64,000 nt of DNA from Coffea arabica (GCF_036785885.1 NC_092316.1:48555001-48619000), one strand, 5' to 3'; counted from the first letter of the stretch, positions 31,088 to 44,438 are shown. Program-made: numbers and translations. Notes: generated by a model from the sequence alone, not told the origin.

Positions 31088-34000
31088 TCATTCATCAGGT
31101 GATGAATCCAAGTTAGTTACTTGGTCCTCCTCATCTTCATCCTCCTCTTCATCATCTTCATCATCTGCTGAAGCTGGTTGTCCATTGAGATCCACAGTAA
31201 CACCATTTATTTTCCTTACAAATTGTCCCCGTACACGAGGTCTCCTTTCTGCGAGCCTCTTTCTATTGACATACCTGATTTTCTTGTCAAAGCACCTTTC
31301 CTTCCTTTTCTGCCTGAACTTCATCAAGGCTGCCTCCCGACGGTCAATTTTACTTGCATTCCCTTCAGCAGAAGAAGAACTTCCGTATGATGGCCATGGA
31401 TGTGTTGTAGGTAGTTGGCCTGTTTGTAGGCATATTCCAACTTGGTAGTAGGGAAATGATGCCATCCCTGGCACATGGGGAGAACACTGCGGGATATGGC
31501 CATATTGAGGTAACATAGGTGAATGACTATGTACATCTGGTAGGTTCTTTTGATACATTGGGGAAGGTGGCACTATAACTTGATTCATTACTCCTGAAAT
31601 ATAATATGGATAAGCACTGTGTGGGTGAAACCCTGAAACATCATGGTGAGGCTCATTTCTTGGATGTGTAGGCACCTGAGAGAACTCATTTAAGTTCCTT
31701 TGTTGCAAGAATTCCAGTGACAAAGGTGGTGTACAGGACCTTTCCACAGAAAAGGAATCATGGATGCTGTCATTACTAGGACAACCTTCTCCATTGGAAC
31801 GGTTCTGAAGAGCATCATTAGTAATAGTTACTTGAGAATCAGTATTGATATGGCCACCTTGTGCATTAAGATTCTCTTCAATTGTCAAATGCTGACACAC
31901 ATTTTCATGCAATGGGGCACCATCCTGGCAGTTGCTTTTTGGCAAGCTTGATTTTACATATGTAAAGAAGGCAGAAGATTCGCCAATCTTTAGCTCACTC
32001 TTCTTTGGAAATGAGGCAATTTGCCCTGAAAAAGTTAGCAAAATCTTAATACGTATACTAGAGGGAAAATGAAAAAAAAAAACCTGAAAATTTATTACTA
32101 GCCCATTACTAATAATTCTTGTGAACAAATGGATAACGTGGGAGTTGAATTCTACACAAATTCAAAAGAAAATCAATGATTTAATTGTAGCACTTCATGG
32201 AGAATCATTAAACAATTACTTTCATTTAGAATGAAATTCACATTTTATCTAATTCCAAAATTTTCCTTTTCTATTCCTTTATGCCTTGCAGATTTTTGCA
32301 TTTCAAATTCCCATAGAAGAAATGCCCATCAAACTTGTACCTGATCCATGTTAGGAAGGTAAAAAACATGAGCAGCTACTAAAAAGATACTCATAAAATG
32401 TAGCTTAACTTGAGATAGAGAAACAGTGTTGCTACTCCACTACATAAAAGCATTATGCAATGAACAGGATTACTGCAAAAAACATTGGCTTTCATAGTCA
32501 CAATGTCCAATATTTTGTAAAGTGTCATAAAGTTGTATAAGCAATATTCTCATCTTCAACTCTACTTAGGATAGGGTTTATATAGAACAAAGCTGCATTT
32601 GAACTTGTGAAACTCCCACAAGCAAATGCTAAATAAAGTATTTTCAGTGGCATTAGCTAGACATTAGGATAGTAAGAATGCTTTGTGGGTACAAAATTCA
32701 GGGTTCCTAAAAAAATATTAAATCCCCAGATTACATGTTGAAGAATGTAAATAGCCTACCTATTTGAGCATGAAACACAATCTACAGCCAAGAGTTCATT
32801 TTTAAGTTTGGAAGAGAGGTTCTGACCTACCAAAATCCACAATAAAGTGGTGTCTATAAAAGATAAGGTGCAATCAGAGAACCCGATTCTCCTTGCTCAT
32901 GCAATTTAACATATGAAATCATGTGTAAACAAAGAAATTCAATCAAGAGTACTACAGTGGATGCACTACATTTCTAGCCATGAAACTGTAGCAAGATAGC
33001 ATGCAGAACATGGTGCAATGAGAATCAATCAATTCAAAAGCCAAAGCAACGAAGAACAAAAGGAATTAATGTAGGCTGTGAACAATAAATTCTGAACAAG
33101 CAAAAATGTATATGCCTCTAACCTGTCCTTCGATCACTCATTCCAGGCACATCAGGGAGACACTCTGATGTGACAATAATAACAGTCTCTACAGGAGCAT
33201 CTGCACTTGAAGGATTTTGCTGAAAATACAGATTGCACATTAGCGACCACAAAAATCAGAAGACATGGCTAAGTTAGGGAAAAAAAATTTAGCAGAAAAG
33301 CAACAAAATGGAAATTTGAGGTTGATTTGCACAACCCACTCATTGCAAACACCCTTCTGATACACAACTTTGTGGACATGAAGAATCTTTAATTGCCTCA
33401 GAAGGAATACTTAAATTTCTATGTTTACTTTTTTGATTGTTTGTTTCATGGTAAAGATACTATAGCTGAACTGAAACATTGACACCAAAATTCAGAAAAT
33501 ATGTTACAAAGTTGTACGTCAATCAAGTACTTAAGACCATAAACTGTCTCAAACAAATAAAGCTGCAAAATTTACTAAACGTGAGTTGTGACCATTTTTC
33601 TTGCATTAATCCATGCAAATTTCTTGATGAAGCAGCTTACTTGATAACCTGAAGCAGCCTCTTCAACTCCAGTTGGGCATGACATGAGTTAAATTGTGTC
33701 TAACTGGGTATCTTAGGGGGGGAAAAAGAAAACTAATCATGTTCTCTTTTGCACCCCTAATTTTTTTAAGCAAAATTACTTTTCTGAATTTTTAGCATAT
33801 TTCTGTTACATTGCTTAAAATGAGAAAAAATTGGAAAACTGGCACCAGTAGACAAGAAGATATATATTTAAATCACTCTCACCTCTTCTTCCTGATGGAT
33901 TGATGCACATGCTTCTGGATTAACACTTTTTCGGGATTTGTCATCAGTGTCATCAGAAAATAAAGTAGTACTGTTTGTGTTAGCATCACTAGGGTCTGAT

Positions 34001-35851
34001 ACGACCTGGTCAAAATCATAATTCAGTATGTTCTTCTCCGCTAGTCCAAGCTGTCAATGAAGAAAGCAAATTCCATTAAGGTCAACATGGCTGTAAAAAG
34101 CTTGAATATGTAGATAGAACAGAGAGGTGCATCTTCAGAATCTAAAGAAAGTCAAATCTTTTTCCCCCAATTTGGATATGTAATAAAACCAAAATTCTTT
34201 TAAAAATTGGTTTTTCAGTTTTCCATAATTGATCAAATGCTATATAATTTGGAAGCATGGCTGATAAAGCAAACAACCAACAGAAGAGAAAATATAATTT
34301 GTTGACAACAAGAAATCTAACAAGCACTCACTGTTCGCCTTCTTCTCCACATGTGAGTCCACAAGTTCAATAGTTCATTTGTGCGCAATGGCTTCACAAG
34401 ATAGTCAGCTGCTCCAAATTTCAAGCACTTGACAACAATAGAAACCTCGTCTTGCGCTGACATCACTACCAAAATAGCAACGAGAATCATTTTAAAACTA
34501 CTAAAGCGTAACCATGTACCATTTGACTCTATTTTACCAAATTGCCCAGGTAAGAAAAGTTATACTTACTGATGACTGGTATACGTCGCAATTCTTTATC
34601 CCTCATAATGTATTTCAAAAGTTTCAATCCCTTGGACATAGGAAGGTCAACTTCAGAAAGAATGATATCTATATCAGGCCCCTCAGCATTCAGTGCATCA
34701 ATCACTTGTCTGGGTGATCTCACAGAAGTCACTGAAATCAAAGGTCATCTTGCAAAGTTAAAGCATGTGATAAATCATTTTCAGTGCCTAAAGAAGTACA
34801 ATGGCTCACAACAAATTCAATGCATCAATGATGTAGAGATGCCTTCGCAACATTTTGTTCATATGCTTCACAAAAAACCAGATAGCATCTGACTTATACA
34901 GGAGAATGAAGGTAAATCTCAGTATTTTATTTAATCCCATCTCTGTTGTCTTGACAACAATCAAACACGACGCAAAGATATACCATCACCCCTTTTTTGT
35001 TCCCACCTTTCCACAAACTGTTACACATCAACATTTTCATACATTGATGAGAGTTACCAATTTTCCCCCGTTAATGAAGAAAACAGAATAAGACCTACAA
35101 ATGCCAAATCCACGGAAAGCAACAAGCAACAAAAACTGTGAATGCAAACCAGAACTATTTGGTGAAGATGCAGGTTTATCATCAATATTTTGAAGCCTTC
35201 ATATTATTTCCATTCCTTTCTAATATAACGAAAAATATCAAGCTATATCTCTTATAAACCTTGGATTTGAAACTGAGAAATTTTTCAAGGCAAAGCACTG
35301 TTCTTTTTGTTTTCCTTCTAATTTCTTACCTGAACCACAAACTTTCACCAAAGCATTATAGTGGATAAACATAAACACAAATACATAGTTACTAAATCAC
35401 TTAAAAACAACTTTTCAATTAGATCCCTCCAGCTCTATAAAGGTCTTCTGGACTTACCACGATGATTAATGAAAACCTTCATGATTAAGATCCAGCGTCT
35501 ACTACACCAGGTTACAGACAATTGAAGCATCATATAAAAGTAAAACACCAATCAGCATGAAATGATTCTGCAACCAACTTCATCCTAATACTTGGTCCCA
35601 ATTTTACAACTTTTTAATCTTACAAGCAACAAAGTCATGATATTCCAGGTATGTTAAACTAAATATACAACTTTCATTAAGATACACATAAATAATCATA
35701 CAAGGATTATGAATATACCTTGGTAAGAACATTTACACAAAAGTGTAGAAACCTCCTTAGAGCTCTTGGAATCATTATCACATAGTAAAATCCTGACTTT
35801 ACTCCTATCTATAAACCCATCTCCACTCTTCCCTATATCACCCTTCTCCAT
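31088..35851 (-). CDS. TOC1: Two-component response regulator-like APRR1 (TOC1), clock repressor
   Basis: Coding exons, in transcript order, are 35,851-35,719, 34,731-34,570, 34,465-34,332, 34,050-33,883, 33,219-33,123 and 32,025-31,088. All have GT-AG borders and matching phases; the total is 1,632 nt, 543 aa. Residues ~18-143 form the pseudo-receiver: the phospho-acceptor site reads SEVDLP (Glu71 in place of Asp), while the DYLVKPLRT Lys is kept, as in other TOC1 proteins. The LGLAEKN and [11 protein letters not shown] blocks after it are TOC1-specific. The CCT motif is at ~460-503 ([17 protein letters not shown]... to RGQFVRK), followed by a very acidic tail. TOC1 is a nuclear evening-phase repressor that binds DNA through CCT and represses morning clock genes. 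No stop or frameshift was seen. It is shorter than the Arabidopsis protein (618 aa) but in the usual range for other eudicots. Confidence 0.95.
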
Positions 35852-36400
35852 CAATTCCACCCCAAAAATCTTCCAAAAGTATTATATTAATCAGGGACCC
35901 CAATTCCACCAATCCCAAAAATTCCCTACAACAAAATTCCCATAACCAAAAATGACTAAAAACAAAAAAAAAACCAAAAAATCCCCCTCTTTTCAACTAC
36001 AACATAGATAATAAATTAGAATAAACCACGGTCAAAACTTCCACCAGAAATTCCACTTTCCAGATACAACTAGACTTATGCTGCAGTAAACCGGCGCACA
36101 GGAGGCGCAAGTTGGCAAAAATCCCTCCATAAAAAAGCAGAACTTGTAGCAATCAACTGGCAACTGGGTCTGAGCCAATCATTAAAGTAAAGGGCCAAGA
36201 TTGAATCTTTTCCACAAAAATCAACGACACAGAAAAGAAGAACAAATATCTCAGCAGCCCACCATGGATATGGCAAACGTTATTATCAACCCCACAAAAC
36301 ACTCTCCCTCACACACACACACACAGTAGACACAGGAGTAGAAGGTGCAAGAAGAACAAGAAAGGCTGAGGAGTGAAAATGAGGTCTTTGCTGCTGTTCT
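35852..36400 (-). promoter_or_regulatory. Probable 5' UTR and core promoter of TOC1
   Basis: The region upstream of the TOC1 start holds a (CA)n microsatellite at about 36,310-36,325. The transcription start is probably near there, giving a long 5' UTR. Start site and any UTR intron are not determinable by eye. Confidence 0.35.
36243..36251 (+). promoter_or_regulatory. Near-match evening element upstream of TOC1
   Basis: CAAATATCT differs by one base from the evening element AAAATATCT, through which CCA1/LHY repress TOC1 in Arabidopsis. It is ~390 bp upstream of the TOC1 ATG. A one-mismatch 9-mer in AT-rich DNA can occur by chance. Confidence 0.3.
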
Positions 36401-37164
36401 GTCGTCTCAGCCTTGGCTTTTTCTTGGCGAATTTATTACTATTTTAATTGCACTTTTTTCGGTTAATGGTTGATGCTAATGTGCGCTGACACAGTTGGAA
36501 TCTCTAGTACCCGTCCGATCTTAAAAATGAACGGTTCAGATTCAGACAGCTGGGTGTAGAGTGCACGAGTGCGTAGAATAGCATGGAGTCTTGCGTGGAA
36601 GGGTAAAAACTGAAAAAGCCAAGGGAAAGCGCGTGACACTAAATTGCTAGATTTTGGGAGGGGCAGGGAGTGTGGGTATAAGGTTTAGGAGCTGTTTGCG
36701 AGGTTTGAGATAGAGAGAAGGCCACGTCATCCAAAGATCTCAAAAAGGGGAAATGGGTAAGGGATGGTGTATCAAGATGGATTCAAGAATCAGGGGCAAC
36801 ACGTGTATCTTTTCTTTACTTTGGGCCCTCCCCCAGACAAGTTTTTCTAATTCTTTTGATTTTTTTGTTGTTGTAGGGCTAACCAAATCTAATTGGCTCT
36901 AGCTAGATGGCCACATTTACGGAAAAAGAGTACAGTCAAGTTGCAGTGATCACTTGATTCCAAGGGTTGTTGCTAATTTGGTGTTTGTGGATTAAGTTTT
37001 GAGTTAAGGAGTGTTTTGCGAATTTGGTATTTGCGCATGTTAAGGGTTGGTTATCCGTTGCTTCAAGTATAATGGTGATAACTTCTTCTTCTTCTTCTTT
37101 TTTTCTTTTGTGGGTGTGTTAAAGTTAATTATCTAATATTTCATCTTTTTTTTTGTCTCGTTTT
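36401..37164. other. Intergenic DNA upstream of TOC1
   Basis: Lower AT content than the surroundings to ~36,850, then poly-T and CTT repeats near 37,085. No gene is seen; distal TOC1 promoter elements may lie here. Confidence 0.4.
36800..36805. promoter_or_regulatory. G-box (CACGTG) upstream of TOC1
   Basis: A perfect G-box inside ACACGTGT, about 950 bp upstream of the TOC1 start codon. G-boxes bind bZIP/bHLH light regulators; function here is inferred from position only. Confidence 0.3.
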
Positions 37165-38545
37165 GAAATCCAATATGTTTTGAAAAAAAATGAAAAATCG
37201 TTCAAAACATCCATCACATTTTGCAAATTGACTTTTATCGTCCATCACTTTCTAAAGTGTAATTTTACGTCCCTTAGAAATTCAGATTAGTTAAATTTGA
37301 TCCCTACTTATGTTTTCAACTAGTTTTTTGTCGAAATTTACCACGTGCCTTGCATATGATCATTTTTTGGGGGCAAAATTGTTAAATTAAATTTTACATA
37401 ATCCCATTTATAGTCCCTTACATTTCATAAAATGAATTGTTTCATCTCTCACATTTCACAAAATAAATTTTTCATCTCTCAAATTTCACAAAAATAAATT
37501 TTTTGATCGCTTATTGACCATGTGTACAAATAGTTTTTTTTTTTAAAAAGTACATGTATATATCTATTTGATTTTATCTAAACAGACTAATTGTAGTTGT
37601 ATACATGCTATTCAATAGATATATACGTGGGTTCAAAACTAAGAATTTTGTTTTAAACCTATATATATATATATATATATCTATTTGATTTCATAATGTG
37701 AACCTATTCAATAGTTGTGCCTTTTCTCTTTTAGCAATAATTCATTTATTGAGTTGTGTAATAAGCATATCTAATTAATCGGTGCTAATTCGAATTCTAT
37801 AGTCATGCTAACAAATTGTAGTTTAAATTTAAAGTTTATATTCACCACCTTCAAGACCAACAGTAACATTACTTGCTTTACGATTGTCATAAAATTTAAA
37901 ACTGTTAATCTTTATCTCTTTTTGTCATACTTTTCTTTTATTTATTTTTTCTATCCAATTTTAATTCGATATAAACACTTTATAATGTTTAGAATTAAAT
38001 GTCTTCTTTGTTTTCAATTTTCGAGTAAAAGGAAATGAACATGAGTAAAAAAATTAATAATCTTTTTTAACCCCTATATATATCTATTTAATTTCACTTG
38101 AATAGTACGTTCAGGCGAAATCAAATAGAAATATATTACATGCTATTCAAATTGTTCAAGTGAAATCAAATAATATATACATGAGTTCAAAAAAAAGTTA
38201 TTCATATACATGATCAATGAGAGATGAAAAAATTCATTTTGTAAAATGTGAGGGGCGAAAGAAATTCATTTTGTGAAATATGAGAGATGAAACAATTCAT
38301 TTTGTGAAATATGAAGGATTATGGATCAGATTATGTAAATTTTGATTTAACAATTTTGCCCTTAAAAAATGATCACGTGTAAGGCACGTGATGGATTTCG
38401 ACCAAAAACTGATCGAAAATTTAGGTAATGACTAAATTTGACCAATGTGAATCTATAAGGAACGTAAAAATACACATGTAAAAGTGAGGAACGAAAAAAG
38501 TCATTTTGTAAAATGTGAGGGACGTTTTGAATGATATTTTCAAAA
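37165..38545. mobile_element. Non-autonomous element of family A with ~370-bp inverted ends
   Basis: The left arm (about 37,185-37,540, from CGTTCAAAACATCCATCACA) is the imperfect reverse complement of the right arm (about 38,190-38,540, ending GGGACGTTTTGAATGA). Shared blocks include ATCATTTTTTGGGGGCAAAATTG versus its complement, and repeated CTCACATTTCACAAAAT units. The centre holds a (TA)n run at ~37,659-37,681 and no coding sequence. Long inverted ends suggest a MULE-like or foldback element. Confidence 0.65.
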
Positions 38546-38640
38546 AAATATTCGGCAAGAGATAGGTTTGATTTAAGAAGCAGGTAGGAGATAAGGTGAT
38601 TAAAATTCAAAACTTCTAATTCCGGAGATCTTAACTTTAA

Positions 38641-40000
38641 GGGATAATTTCACAAACTTCCCCTGAAGTTTATGACAATTTCACTCGACTCCCCTCAGTT
38701 TTACAAATTACACTGACCTTTCTTATCACAATAAAATGACTATAATAACCTTCACTTAATAAATAAATCATAGTACAATGAAATGAAATAAAAAAAAAAG
38801 AAAAAAATCTGACCTTTTCGACTATCTTATTTACAAGTTATAACTAACAACAATTCTCTTTTACTCAGTATTACTCCATTCTCGTCCATCAATCCCTTCT
38901 TCCTATAACTAACTCTCAAATTACTACCAACCATTGCCTATAATTGCAACCAATCATACCACAAGTGATCTCTCAAGCTTTGCTATATATTCCTATTTCT
39001 CTTTTCTTCTTTTTGGAATTGCCAAATCACAAATTTAGTTGAGAGATTAGATTTAATGGATGAAGTAAAATCCAATTTCGTGGTCAAACTAAAGGTGATG
39101 AAGAGGCACATAATAATAATGCAATCATTGGTCAAAAGAGAAAGAGGGATTGAAATTGGTAAATTTGCTAATTTATTTATTATCCATCTAAAAATCTTTT
39201 TAAGGTGTTAACAAGTACATTTATATTTCTTTTTATACTTGACAATTGTTGGTTGTAGTTTTGCTATGGAGATAGAGTTTCTTTTCTATATTTAAGGCAT
39301 TAACATATTTGGAGATTTGATGGTAGGCTAGATTATTTTGTTTTGAGAAGGTGTGGACATGGGTTTAAAGTTTGGGGTGTAATTAGTTGTAAATAAAATT
39401 TTGATTTTTGGCAAAATGAATTTCTTGAAAACCTCTATAGTCATGATGATCCCTTTCCTTTTCTCAAATTTGATTAATCCCATCCATGCCTAAATCTCCC
39501 CTAATGATTTTCTTCAAGGCCATAATGTGGCTCATGTATTAGGAGTTAAGTCACTTATTTAGAACCAAACCATGACATCCTATATTGAAAATTATGCAAA
39601 CACAAAAGCGGTTGATTGTGAATTTGACCATTCCATAGAATAGTATGGTAAGAATATTTATAAAGGATGGAACAAATCTTCAAAATTGAATGCACGTTTG
39701 GGAGAAGCAATTTTATGATTATGATGATGGAATTGATTGGGTTTAGAATTTGAAATTAGACTATTTATTAGGCTAGTTTGTTAGTATAGTGGGTTTGGTT
39801 GAGATATGGAAGATAGCAAATTAGCAAAATAAATTTTTGTACAAAAGGGATAGTTTAGGGTTTTTGAGAAAAAATATAGCTTTTTGGACCTATATTGTTA
39901 TGTAAACAGTAAAGTAAGGGAGGTAGGTGTAATTTAATAAACTTGAGGGGAGGTCTTTGCAATTGTGAGAAACCTCAAGGGAGGTTTTTGAAATTATCCC
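38641..40000. mobile_element. 1.36-kb non-autonomous DNA transposon (MULE-like)
   Basis: The ends are inverted repeats of about 80 bp. The left starts GGGATAATTTCACAAAC and the right ends with the complement (GTTTTTGAAATTATCCC); both continue with CTCCCCT-rich matches. Flanks TAACTTTAA and TTGCTTTAA agree at 7 of 9 positions, compatible with a 9-bp target duplication. The interior has no open frame of note, so movement would need a transposase in trans. Confidence 0.7.
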
Positions 40001-41373
40001 TTGCTTTAATCAAGAAGTCCAGTATTTTGGATGTAGTTTTGTAACTAAAGAACTTTTTTATTTTCAATAATTTTAACAAAAATTTTTTGTTGAAATTGAC
40101 AACCTCATTAATGTCGCAATCTCCCACCATCTCAAAAGCACAAATAGATTGATTTGATAATTGATTGTTTAGTTCCCTAATTACAAAGTCGGATCCCCTT
40201 AATTAGACTGGGCTAACAACACGATTGGAAGTTGACATTAGAAAGAGGAGGTTCTCTATAGTTGCAAGTACGACTTTAATATCTAAATCGAGTAACTTAT
40301 AACAAGACTCATATTTAGGCTCTAAAATAAAATTAATGACAAAAAGAAAAACTTTTCAGATTTCAAGTTAGGGCCTGATTTGGACTTTGAATTCATATTG
40401 CAACTACCAAGGCCTTTCATTTGGGAAATACTTGTCGTGTTCAATTTTCTGACCTCAAAACGAAATGCACGCCCTTCTAAGAAAGGAAAATGCGGGAGCC
40501 TCACCCGCATTATCTCCTTAAGTATAGTTAAAGCATTTTTTATATAATTTCACATGACTTTTAAGAAGTTTATCATAGTTATAAAAAGACTTCTCTCGTG
40601 CTCTTTTATTCTATTACTATATTTTTTTAAGTAGGAGAAGCTCTTTTATTTTATTACTATATTTTTTTTAAGTACGAGAAGATTCTAAATTCAAAACTTT
40701 CTACTAATAATTTCTCTCGTCTTAAAGTTCAACCTACTCCTTTCCCACGCTCATAGTTAAAAGATTATTACACACGTCTCCTTTAATTGCATAGAATAAA
40801 CATTGTAATTATTTTTTCTTTTTTACAAAATATGAAAAGCAAAAAAGCAACAATGAAACACAATAACCATCTTAGACATTCCCTGGCCATCAAAGGTATC
40901 TTCTCAAAATAGCTGTAACTTTCCCAACCTTAATAGTTTGATGGCCTCACCCTCAATCCTCACTATCTTGTGCTAACTCTATTATACACTCTATATACAA
41001 ATGTTTCTTTGTGTTTCATTGTCGTAACCACAAATTTCAAAGTTTTTATCTAAACAATTACTATGACAAACACAAAAAATATAAAGAGACATATAGACCC
41101 CCTACCAAAAGAGAAAAATGTCAAATAAATTAGAAAAGTTTTGTGTTCTTAAAAGGAAAATTGGAGTCCTTTTTGTTGTTTACATAATTCAGTAATCGAA
41201 TTTCTTGCTAAGAGACTATGGAATCAATGTATGAAGTAAAAGATTTGTGCTACATACTACATAGGTATGGGAGTGGAAAATTGCAGGACCGGAGGAATTT
41301 GGGTTCAAGGTTGCCAACACAATTGGTTTTATGAGGCCTAGAAGGCATTTCAGTGCCAAGTGAATTGACTCCA
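40001..41373. other. Intergenic AT-rich DNA
   Basis: No gene, RNA or clear transposon end was recognised. Near 40,600-40,690 a ~55-bp segment (CTCTTTTATT.TATTACTATATTTTTTTAAGTA) is duplicated in tandem. Confidence 0.4.
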
Positions 41374-41775
41374 ATAGCTAGTTTGGGAGATGAGATTTGA
41401 GAAGAAAAGAAAGAAAGGGAAGAGAAAGTTAGGATTTTTCAACGTTTGGGAGTTTTAGTGAAATAGAAAAGAAAAGAATTGGACCGATTTGGGAGGAGTT
41501 ATAGTTTAAAAAAATTTCCATCCCAAATCGGGCAAAAAGCAAAGGAAAGCTGTGGAAAGCCTACAAAAAATTTTTAAATTGCCCATTTTATCATTGAAAA
41601 GCTATTAAATAAAATTTTTATTGACCAATGTGTCCAAAATTATCTCCTTTCTTTCATAAACTCTCAAATAATATTAAAATTTCTTCTCTTCTTTTCTTAT
41701 CCTTTCTTTTCTCTCATAACTTAACCTTTTTCTTCTCTTCTTTTCTTTTCTATCCTCAACTCCCAAACTAGCTAT
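41374..41775. mobile_element. MITE with ~21-bp terminal inverted repeats
   Basis: The left end ATAGCTAGTTTGGGAGATGAG matches the complement of the right end (CTCAACTCCCAAACTAGCTAT) with one mismatch. The interior is purine-rich on one side and pyrimidine-rich on the other, so the whole element could fold. About 400 bp, no coding capacity. Confidence 0.7.
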
Positions 41776-42804
41776 AAGGGTGAATATTGAAAAAGTAGCA
41801 GGGAAAAAGAATGATAAGTACGTCAAGTTTGCGAGTTTAGGATAAAAATGAAAAAAAAAAGAAAGTTTAACACACAAAAGAATAGAAGAGGAGAGAAAGG
41901 ATTAAATCTTCTTTTTTATTGTTTGGGAGCCTTGAGCAATTAAAGAAGAGAAAATGTAAGTCTAGATTGCTATTTTTGGAGTTTTTGTAGAAAAATGTAT
42001 TATAGCAATTTGATATAAATGAAATAAAAATGTGATTAAAAACTGTGTTCATGAAAAATGTAAAATTTTTTTGTTAAACAATTACAATCCAAACAAGGTA
42101 ATCTCTTGGATTTACAAATATATCTTAGCACTCAACTAACTTGATGTTTATTTGAGGGTAACAATAGCATGAGAAAGAGCTCACTGTATAAAATAGCTTT
42201 TTCTCCATTTATTCCCACTTATGGTATAAAAGGAAGGCAAGACATATAAGCCATTTTTAGTTGGTTAATCCTTCCATATCCAACTTAAACTACCTAACGA
42301 AAAAAAATTTCAATTCTTTCCAAATCTTTTGTTCTTTGTGCAACTTAAACTCCCAAATGAAAGAAAATTTCAATTTCTTTCCAAATCTTTTTTCATTTTC
42401 TATCGTTTCCTTGTATCAAGGTTCAAAGGTATATAGATTTTATGGTGTATTTTGAGAGTAATACCTTTAGTTAAATTCAATATTAGATGATGAAACAAGT
42501 ATTTTAATCATTAAATTGTACAATTTCTAATATTTAAAATATAAAAATAGTATGATGGTTGAATAATAAAAATTGAGGTAATGATTGCCTAATAAACCAC
42601 ATAACTTATATTTTTGTTATTATTATGATTTAAAATATAAATCCATGCATAGCACAGATCACAATAAGCTTTTATTTGTGTTAGCATTATGGATTTGGTT
42701 CTTAGTTTGAAACCTCAAAATAAGGGTTGTACGTTTAATTGTTCAGATTTGAATAGTGTCTTCTAAATTATAATAAATCTTTGGGGAACTATACAAAATT
42801 AACT
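41776..42804. other. Intergenic AT-rich DNA
   Basis: Two near-copies of a ~55-bp segment (CAACTTAAACT.CC.AA.GAAA..AAATTTCAATT) lie at about 42,280-42,400. No gene is seen. Confidence 0.4.
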
Positions 42805-43565
42805 TTTTAAAATCATTCAAAATATCCCTCATATTTTGCTAAATAAAATTTTCATCCTTCACTTTTAAAATGGAAAATTTACATCATTTGTAAAATCAAA
42901 TTGGTAAAATTTGGTCCCAACTTAAATTTTCGATCATTTTTTTACCTTGAATCCACAACTTAACATACATACAATTATTTTTTTAGAGGAAAAAAGATTG
43001 AATCCTATTTATAATTAAACAAATTATTCGACTCATATTTATTTTTGCCTCTAAAAAAAGCATCTAACCAGAATTATATTCATTTTTTTAATCTAAAAAA
43101 GTGGTATTTGACCCAATCCATATTCATGTTTGTCACTAAAAAATGAGATTTGACATTTTTGTATATAAAAATTGGCTACTTGCGAGTTGCATAGTTAGTT
43201 CAGACTAAAAAGTGATTCAAAGCTTAGATTGGGATGAATTTTTGTTTACTTGAATTTGTAACGAATGTAAAATTAATTTTTTTAAAATGAACAACGAAAA
43301 AAATTCACTAGTAGAATTTGATGGATATTTTGAACGATTTTTTCCTGTCTCTTTTTCGTGTTAGGAAACTTGGAAAATTAATTTTGTTTACTTGAAATTG
43401 TAAGGAACTTAGATTGGGACAAAATTTTGTTTACTTGAATTTGTAAGAAATGTAAAATTAATTTTTTAAAAATAAAGAATGAAAAAATTCAATAGTAAAA
43501 TGTGATGGATATTTTGAATGATTTTTTTCCATTTCTTTTTCGTGTTAGGAAACTTGGAAAGCAGA
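42805..43565. mobile_element. MITE of family A, copy 3, with duplicated right end
   Basis: 42,805-43,345 corresponds block by block to the copy at 17,578-18,123 (AAAATCATTCAAAATATCCC, CTTCACTTTTAAAATGG, CTAAAAAGTGATTCAAAGCTTAG). The right end plus its flank (GATATTTTGAA.GATTTTTT...TTTCGTGTTAGGAAACTTGGAAA) is repeated at about 43,405-43,562, offset by ~186 bp. The duplication includes non-element flank, so it arose after insertion. Confidence 0.6.
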
Positions 43566-43695
43566 AATAAGAGATTTCTCCATCACAACGACCGCACAAA
43601 AAAGAAAATTAACCGTTAGGCGTCACCGCCAAAATTTCAATACCTACCACTATTTAAATGCATCCAACCAAATAACATTGCCCCCTTTCTTGTAC

Positions 43696-44112
43696 TAGGG
43701 CTGCAAACGAATCGAACCGCTCGCAAGCGGTTTGAGTCAAACTCGAGCTCGAACTCGATTTCAGAATATTAAGCTCGTTCGCGAGCTTGAGTATATATAT
43801 ATATATATATATTTTTATTTTTATTTAATAATAAATTATGTATATTATATATATTTTTTATTTTTTATTTTTATAGTAAAATTACGTATATATCCTTAAT
43901 ATTTTATTATTTATTAAGAAAAAAATATTATTTTATTTATTTTTTTAAAAATAAAATAATTTTTTTTAAATTTTTTTCGAGTTTGAGCTCGGCCGAGCTC
44001 GAAAATTGCTGGCTCGTCGAGTTCGAACTCGAGCTCGAGCTTGGTAAAATTTAGTCGAGACTCGGCTCGATTAGCTCAAAACTCGACTCGACTCGGCTCG
44101 TTTGCAGCTCTA
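43696..44112. mobile_element. hAT-type MITE
   Basis: The terminal inverted repeats TAGGGCTGCAAACGA and TCGTTTGCAGCTCTA differ at one position. Flanks TCTTGTAC (43,688-43,695) and CCTTGTAC (44,113-44,120) match at 7 of 8 bases, the 8-bp duplication typical of hAT. The interior has GAGCTCGAACTCGA-rich arms around an AT-rich centre with (TA)n at 43,793-43,811. Confidence 0.8.
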
Positions 44113-44120
44113 CCTTGTAC

Positions 44121-44391
44121 AAATAAGCATATTTATCTTTTCTGATTCAGATAAATGGGAAGAGGTTTAGGGAGCCCTAGGAGGAAGAAGTTGCTGAGAT
44201 GATGAGACAAAAATATTCAATCTTGTCAGGTTAGGTCTATTTTGTAAACAAAAATTTTCTCTTACTTCATTGCTTCCAATGTTAATTTTGAATATGTGCT
44301 TTAGACGATGTGTTGTTTGGGTTGGTTCTGGAATTGTATCCGAGTTATTTGAGAAAGGGTTTCTATTTGAAATATACTAATTGAGCTTTTT

Positions 44392-44438
<47 letters not shown>

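Noticed and set aside
31059..31448. 129-codon Ser-rich frame on the + strand
   Set aside because: Shadow of the last TOC1 exon (acidic tail and CCT motif) on the other strand.
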